From: Actinomycetes bacterium
GTDB lineage: Bacteria; Actinomycetota; Actinomycetes; S36-B12; UBA10799
Reading direction: 5' to 3'
Assembly (NCBI GenBank): GCA_029779995.1
Contig: JAKOZM010000477.1
Span: forward strand, 1 to 7,133
Length of the DNA: 7,133 bases
Shown here: positions 6,067 to 7,133 of the stretch, one piece after another
Layout of the letters: every line of letters begins with the position of its first letter
Numbering within the stretch: position 1 is the first letter of the stretch
Translations under genes and position numbers: made by a program
The notes under the pieces: generated by a model
What the model was told of the DNA's origin: nothing
The model's database searches: none
What the model saw: only the letters and a program-made list of their open reading frames with translations

Positions 6067-6782
6067 TGCCCTACCTGGTCGTCACGGATCTGGACGGCAC
6101 GTTGCTGCGCCCCGACCATACGGTGTCCGAGCGAACCCGTGAGGCGCTGCGGACCGCCCAAGCGGCCGGCGTCGACGTGATGTACGCGACGGGCCGGCCC
6201 CCGCGGTGGCTGGAGGCGGTGTACGAGACCACGCAGCACCGACCCATCACGATCTGCGCCAACGGCGCCCTGACCTTGTACCGAGGCGATCCCCTGAATA
6301 TCGAGGCGATCCCGGACGAGACGGTCGAACAGGTTCATGCGCTCCTGGTCGGGCTGCGCTCGGACTTCGTGTTCCGCACCGAACGGTGGAATGGCCACAC
6401 GCTCAAACTGCTAGCCGCCGTGCCCGACCTGCCCCAGGATCATGCCGACGAGGTGCTGGAGCAGGTGCGCAGCTTGGCCGGGCACCTCGTGGAACCCACC
6501 CACTCCGCTTTCGGCCAGTTGCTCATCGAGATGGGACCGTCCGGGGTGACCAAAGCCCGGGCCCTGCTCCGGCTCATCGACGAGCGGTGGCCCGACCGCA
6601 CCGTGATCGCGATCGGTGACATGCCCAATGATCTGGCTCTGCTGCAGGCAGTCGATCTGCCGATGACGGTGGCCAGCGGCCACCCATCCCTGCGCCAACT
6701 CACACAGCGGGTGCTGCCCTCTCCGGCGGAGGACGGCGTGGCCCAACTCCTGGAGCGACTGATCGCTGGTGACGCCCCCTAG
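6066..6782 (+). CDS. Cof-type HAD-superfamily phosphatase
   Basis: The 238-residue product is a haloacid-dehalogenase-fold phosphatase. All four HAD motifs are visible: VVTDLDGTLL with nucleophile Asp8 and acid/base Asp10; YATGRPP with Thr42; Lys163 in GVTKARALL; and GDMPND with Asp185 and Asp189, which bind Mg. The cap inserted between motifs II and III (about 70-155) marks the Cof/C2-cap class, whose members hydrolyse sugar phosphates, nucleotides, flavin or pyridoxal phosphates. The substrate cannot be told from sequence. At 238 residues it is shorter than the usual 260-280, and the shortening seems to lie in the cap around RSDFVFRTERWNGHTLKLLA. It starts by sharing one base with the serS stop, so it depends on serS transcription; a serS-Cof pair is, to my knowledge, common in actinobacteria. 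Its stop codon lies inside the first CRP-like site. Confidence 0.92.
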   Translation: MPYLVVTDLDGTLLRPDHTVSERTREALRTAQAAGVDVMYATGRPPRWLEAVYETTQHRPITICANGALTLYRGDPLNIEAIPDETVEQVHALLVGLRSDFVFRTERWNGHTLKLLAAVPDLPQDHADEVLEQVRSLAGHLVEPTHSAFGQLLIEMGPSGVTKARALLRLIDERWPDRTVIAIGDMPNDLALLQAVDLPMTVASGHPSLRQLTQRVLPSPAEDGVAQLLERLIAGDAP

Positions 6783-6796
6783 TGACCTGTTTCACA
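6781..6796. promoter_or_regulatory. CRP/GlxR-like binding site 1
   Basis: AGTGACCTGTTTCACA fits the CRP-family pattern TGTGA-N6-TCACA with only the first base different. Its centre is about 68 bp upstream of the inferred transcription start, and it overlaps the stop codon of the HAD gene. Confidence 0.6.
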
Positions 6797-6800
6797 CGCC

Positions 6801-6816
6801 CGTGACTTCGTTCACA
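6801..6816. promoter_or_regulatory. CRP/GlxR-like binding site 2
   Basis: CGTGACTTCGTTCACA again fits TGTGA-N6-TCACA with one mismatch. It lies exactly 20 bp (two helical turns) from site 1, on the same DNA face and about 48 bp upstream of the inferred start. Confidence 0.6.
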
Positions 6817-6821
6817 GTTGG

Positions 6822-6850
6822 TTTCCTGCTCAATCAAATCGGGGTACGGT
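6822..6850 (+). promoter_or_regulatory. promoter of the riboswitch-controlled gene
   Basis: A -10-like TACGGT at 6845-6850 is preceded by a 17-nt spacer and a poor -35 hexamer, TTTCCT (6822-6827). A weak -35 next to two CRP-type sites is what an activator-dependent promoter would show. Transcription would begin near 6857. Confidence 0.45.
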
Positions 6851-6863
6851 CCTATTGCGACGC

Positions 6864-6897
6864 CTGAGGGACTACGTCGGAGAGCCCGACACCTCAG
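6864..6897 (+). other. 5' leader hairpin ahead of the riboswitch
   Basis: CTGAGG (6864-6869) pairs with CCTCAG (6892-6897), and inside it GTCGG (6876-6880) pairs with CCGAC (6886-6890) around the loop AGAGC. It lies between the inferred transcription start and the riboswitch core and is not part of the ydaO consensus I recall. Confidence 0.5.
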
Positions 6898-6900
6898 CAA

Positions 6901-7007
6901 CCGCCGAAGCATCAAGCGCCGGGGAACCAAAAGCACTTTGGGGCGAATCCGCATCACAGCGGTAGGGCACTTCTCTGCCCGAGCCCGTCAGCTAACTCGG
7001 TAGGCGG
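6901..7007 (+). promoter_or_regulatory. c-di-AMP riboswitch (ydaO/yuaA class)
   Basis: The RNA has the ydaO/yuaA signature elements in order: GCCGAA after the P1 5' strand, GGGGAACC, a CCAAA/TTTGG hairpin (6927-6931/6937-6941), GGGGCGAATCC, GGTAGGG with the hairpin GGGCA/TGCCC (6965-6969/6976-6980), and CCCGTCAGCTAACTCGGTAGGC. P1 is CCGCC (6901-6905) with GGCGG (7003-7007). This class binds cyclic di-AMP and in actinobacteria commonly controls genes for cell-wall hydrolases, including resuscitation-promoting factors, usually turning them off when bound. Only 18 nt separate P1 from the ATG, so there is no room for a terminator. Control is therefore probably at ribosome access, or at an unseen step. 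Confidence 0.93.
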
Positions 7008-7013
7008 CATGAG

Positions 7014-7019
7014 AAGGAG
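7014..7019 (+). promoter_or_regulatory. strong Shine-Dalgarno sequence
   Basis: AAGGAG lies 6 nt before the ATG at 7026 and 6 nt after the riboswitch P1 stem. It is the only strong ribosome site in the window; the other start codons lack one. Confidence 0.85.
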
Positions 7020-7025
7020 ATACGC

Positions 7026-7133
7026 ATGCGCACTGAAGCGCGCCCCAACCAGATCCGAACCGCCGCCGGCATGACCGCTGCGGCTGTCCTCATGGGTGGT
7101 CTTCCGCTGCTCACTGCCACCCCGGCTCTCGCC
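7026..7133 (+). CDS. exported protein, N-terminal signal peptide only; possible cell-wall hydrolase
   Basis: Only 36 codons are present before the window ends in frame. They form a Sec-type signal peptide: a basic start (MRTEARPNQIR), a hydrophobic core with many Ala, Leu and Gly, and a likely signal peptidase I site after ATPALA at the very edge. The mature protein is not visible, so function cannot be read from it. The c-di-AMP riboswitch and the paired CRP-like sites upstream both point to a peptidoglycan enzyme such as a resuscitation-promoting factor or an NlpC/P60 peptidase: rpfA genes of mycobacteria are CRP-regulated, and those of Streptomyces carry this riboswitch. That identity is inferred from context alone. 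The ATG at 7026 is fixed by the strong ribosome site. Confidence 0.8.
   Translation, partial: MRTEARPNQIRTAAGMTAAAVLMGGLPLLTATPALA

Noticed and set aside
7009..7025. Intrinsic terminator as the riboswitch expression platform
   Set aside because: Only 18 nt lie between P1 and the ATG, with no stem and no U-tract.

Overview
The window looks like chromosomal DNA of a high-GC actinobacterium. The evidence is the GC-rich codon use, an HNH protein of the actinobacterial DUF222/13E12 type, a bacterial proteasome activator (Bpa/PafE, known from proteasome-bearing actinobacteria), apparently leaderless genes with TANNNT boxes 7-8 nt before the start codon, and a c-di-AMP riboswitch in front of an exported protein. 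I cannot name a genus.

Layout, left to right. (1) The 3' end of an HNH nuclease-like gene (+, 1-474) converges on an acyl-CoA carboxylase beta subunit gene (-, 509-2116), with a GC-rich hairpin between them. (2) A short divergent region (2117-2183) holds a 22-bp near-perfect palindrome that overlaps a probable leaderless promoter of the carboxylase. (3) Rightward, a two-TM potassium channel with an RCK domain (2184-3293) overlaps bpa (3286-3756) by 8 nt, which suggests a two-gene operon. (4) An accessory-looking DUF559/Vsr-like nuclease gene (3844-4770) lies between two identical 38-bp direct repeats (3760-3797 and 4746-4783). Each repeat is itself an inverted repeat, and the right copy encodes the last codons and stop of the nuclease gene. 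(5) serS (4810-6066) is translationally coupled to a Cof-type HAD phosphatase (6066-6782). (6) The final part is a dense regulatory region: two CRP/GlxR-like palindromes exactly 20 bp apart, a promoter, a 5' hairpin, a ydaO/yuaA c-di-AMP riboswitch and a strong Shine-Dalgarno. These precede a gene whose signal peptide runs off the window, probably a secreted cell-wall enzyme of the Rpf or peptidase type.

The items most worth following are the repeat-bounded nuclease module wedged between bpa and serS, the stacked cAMP-type and c-di-AMP control of the exported protein, and the palindrome over the carboxylase promoter. No RNA genes, CRISPR arrays or complete insertion sequences were seen.
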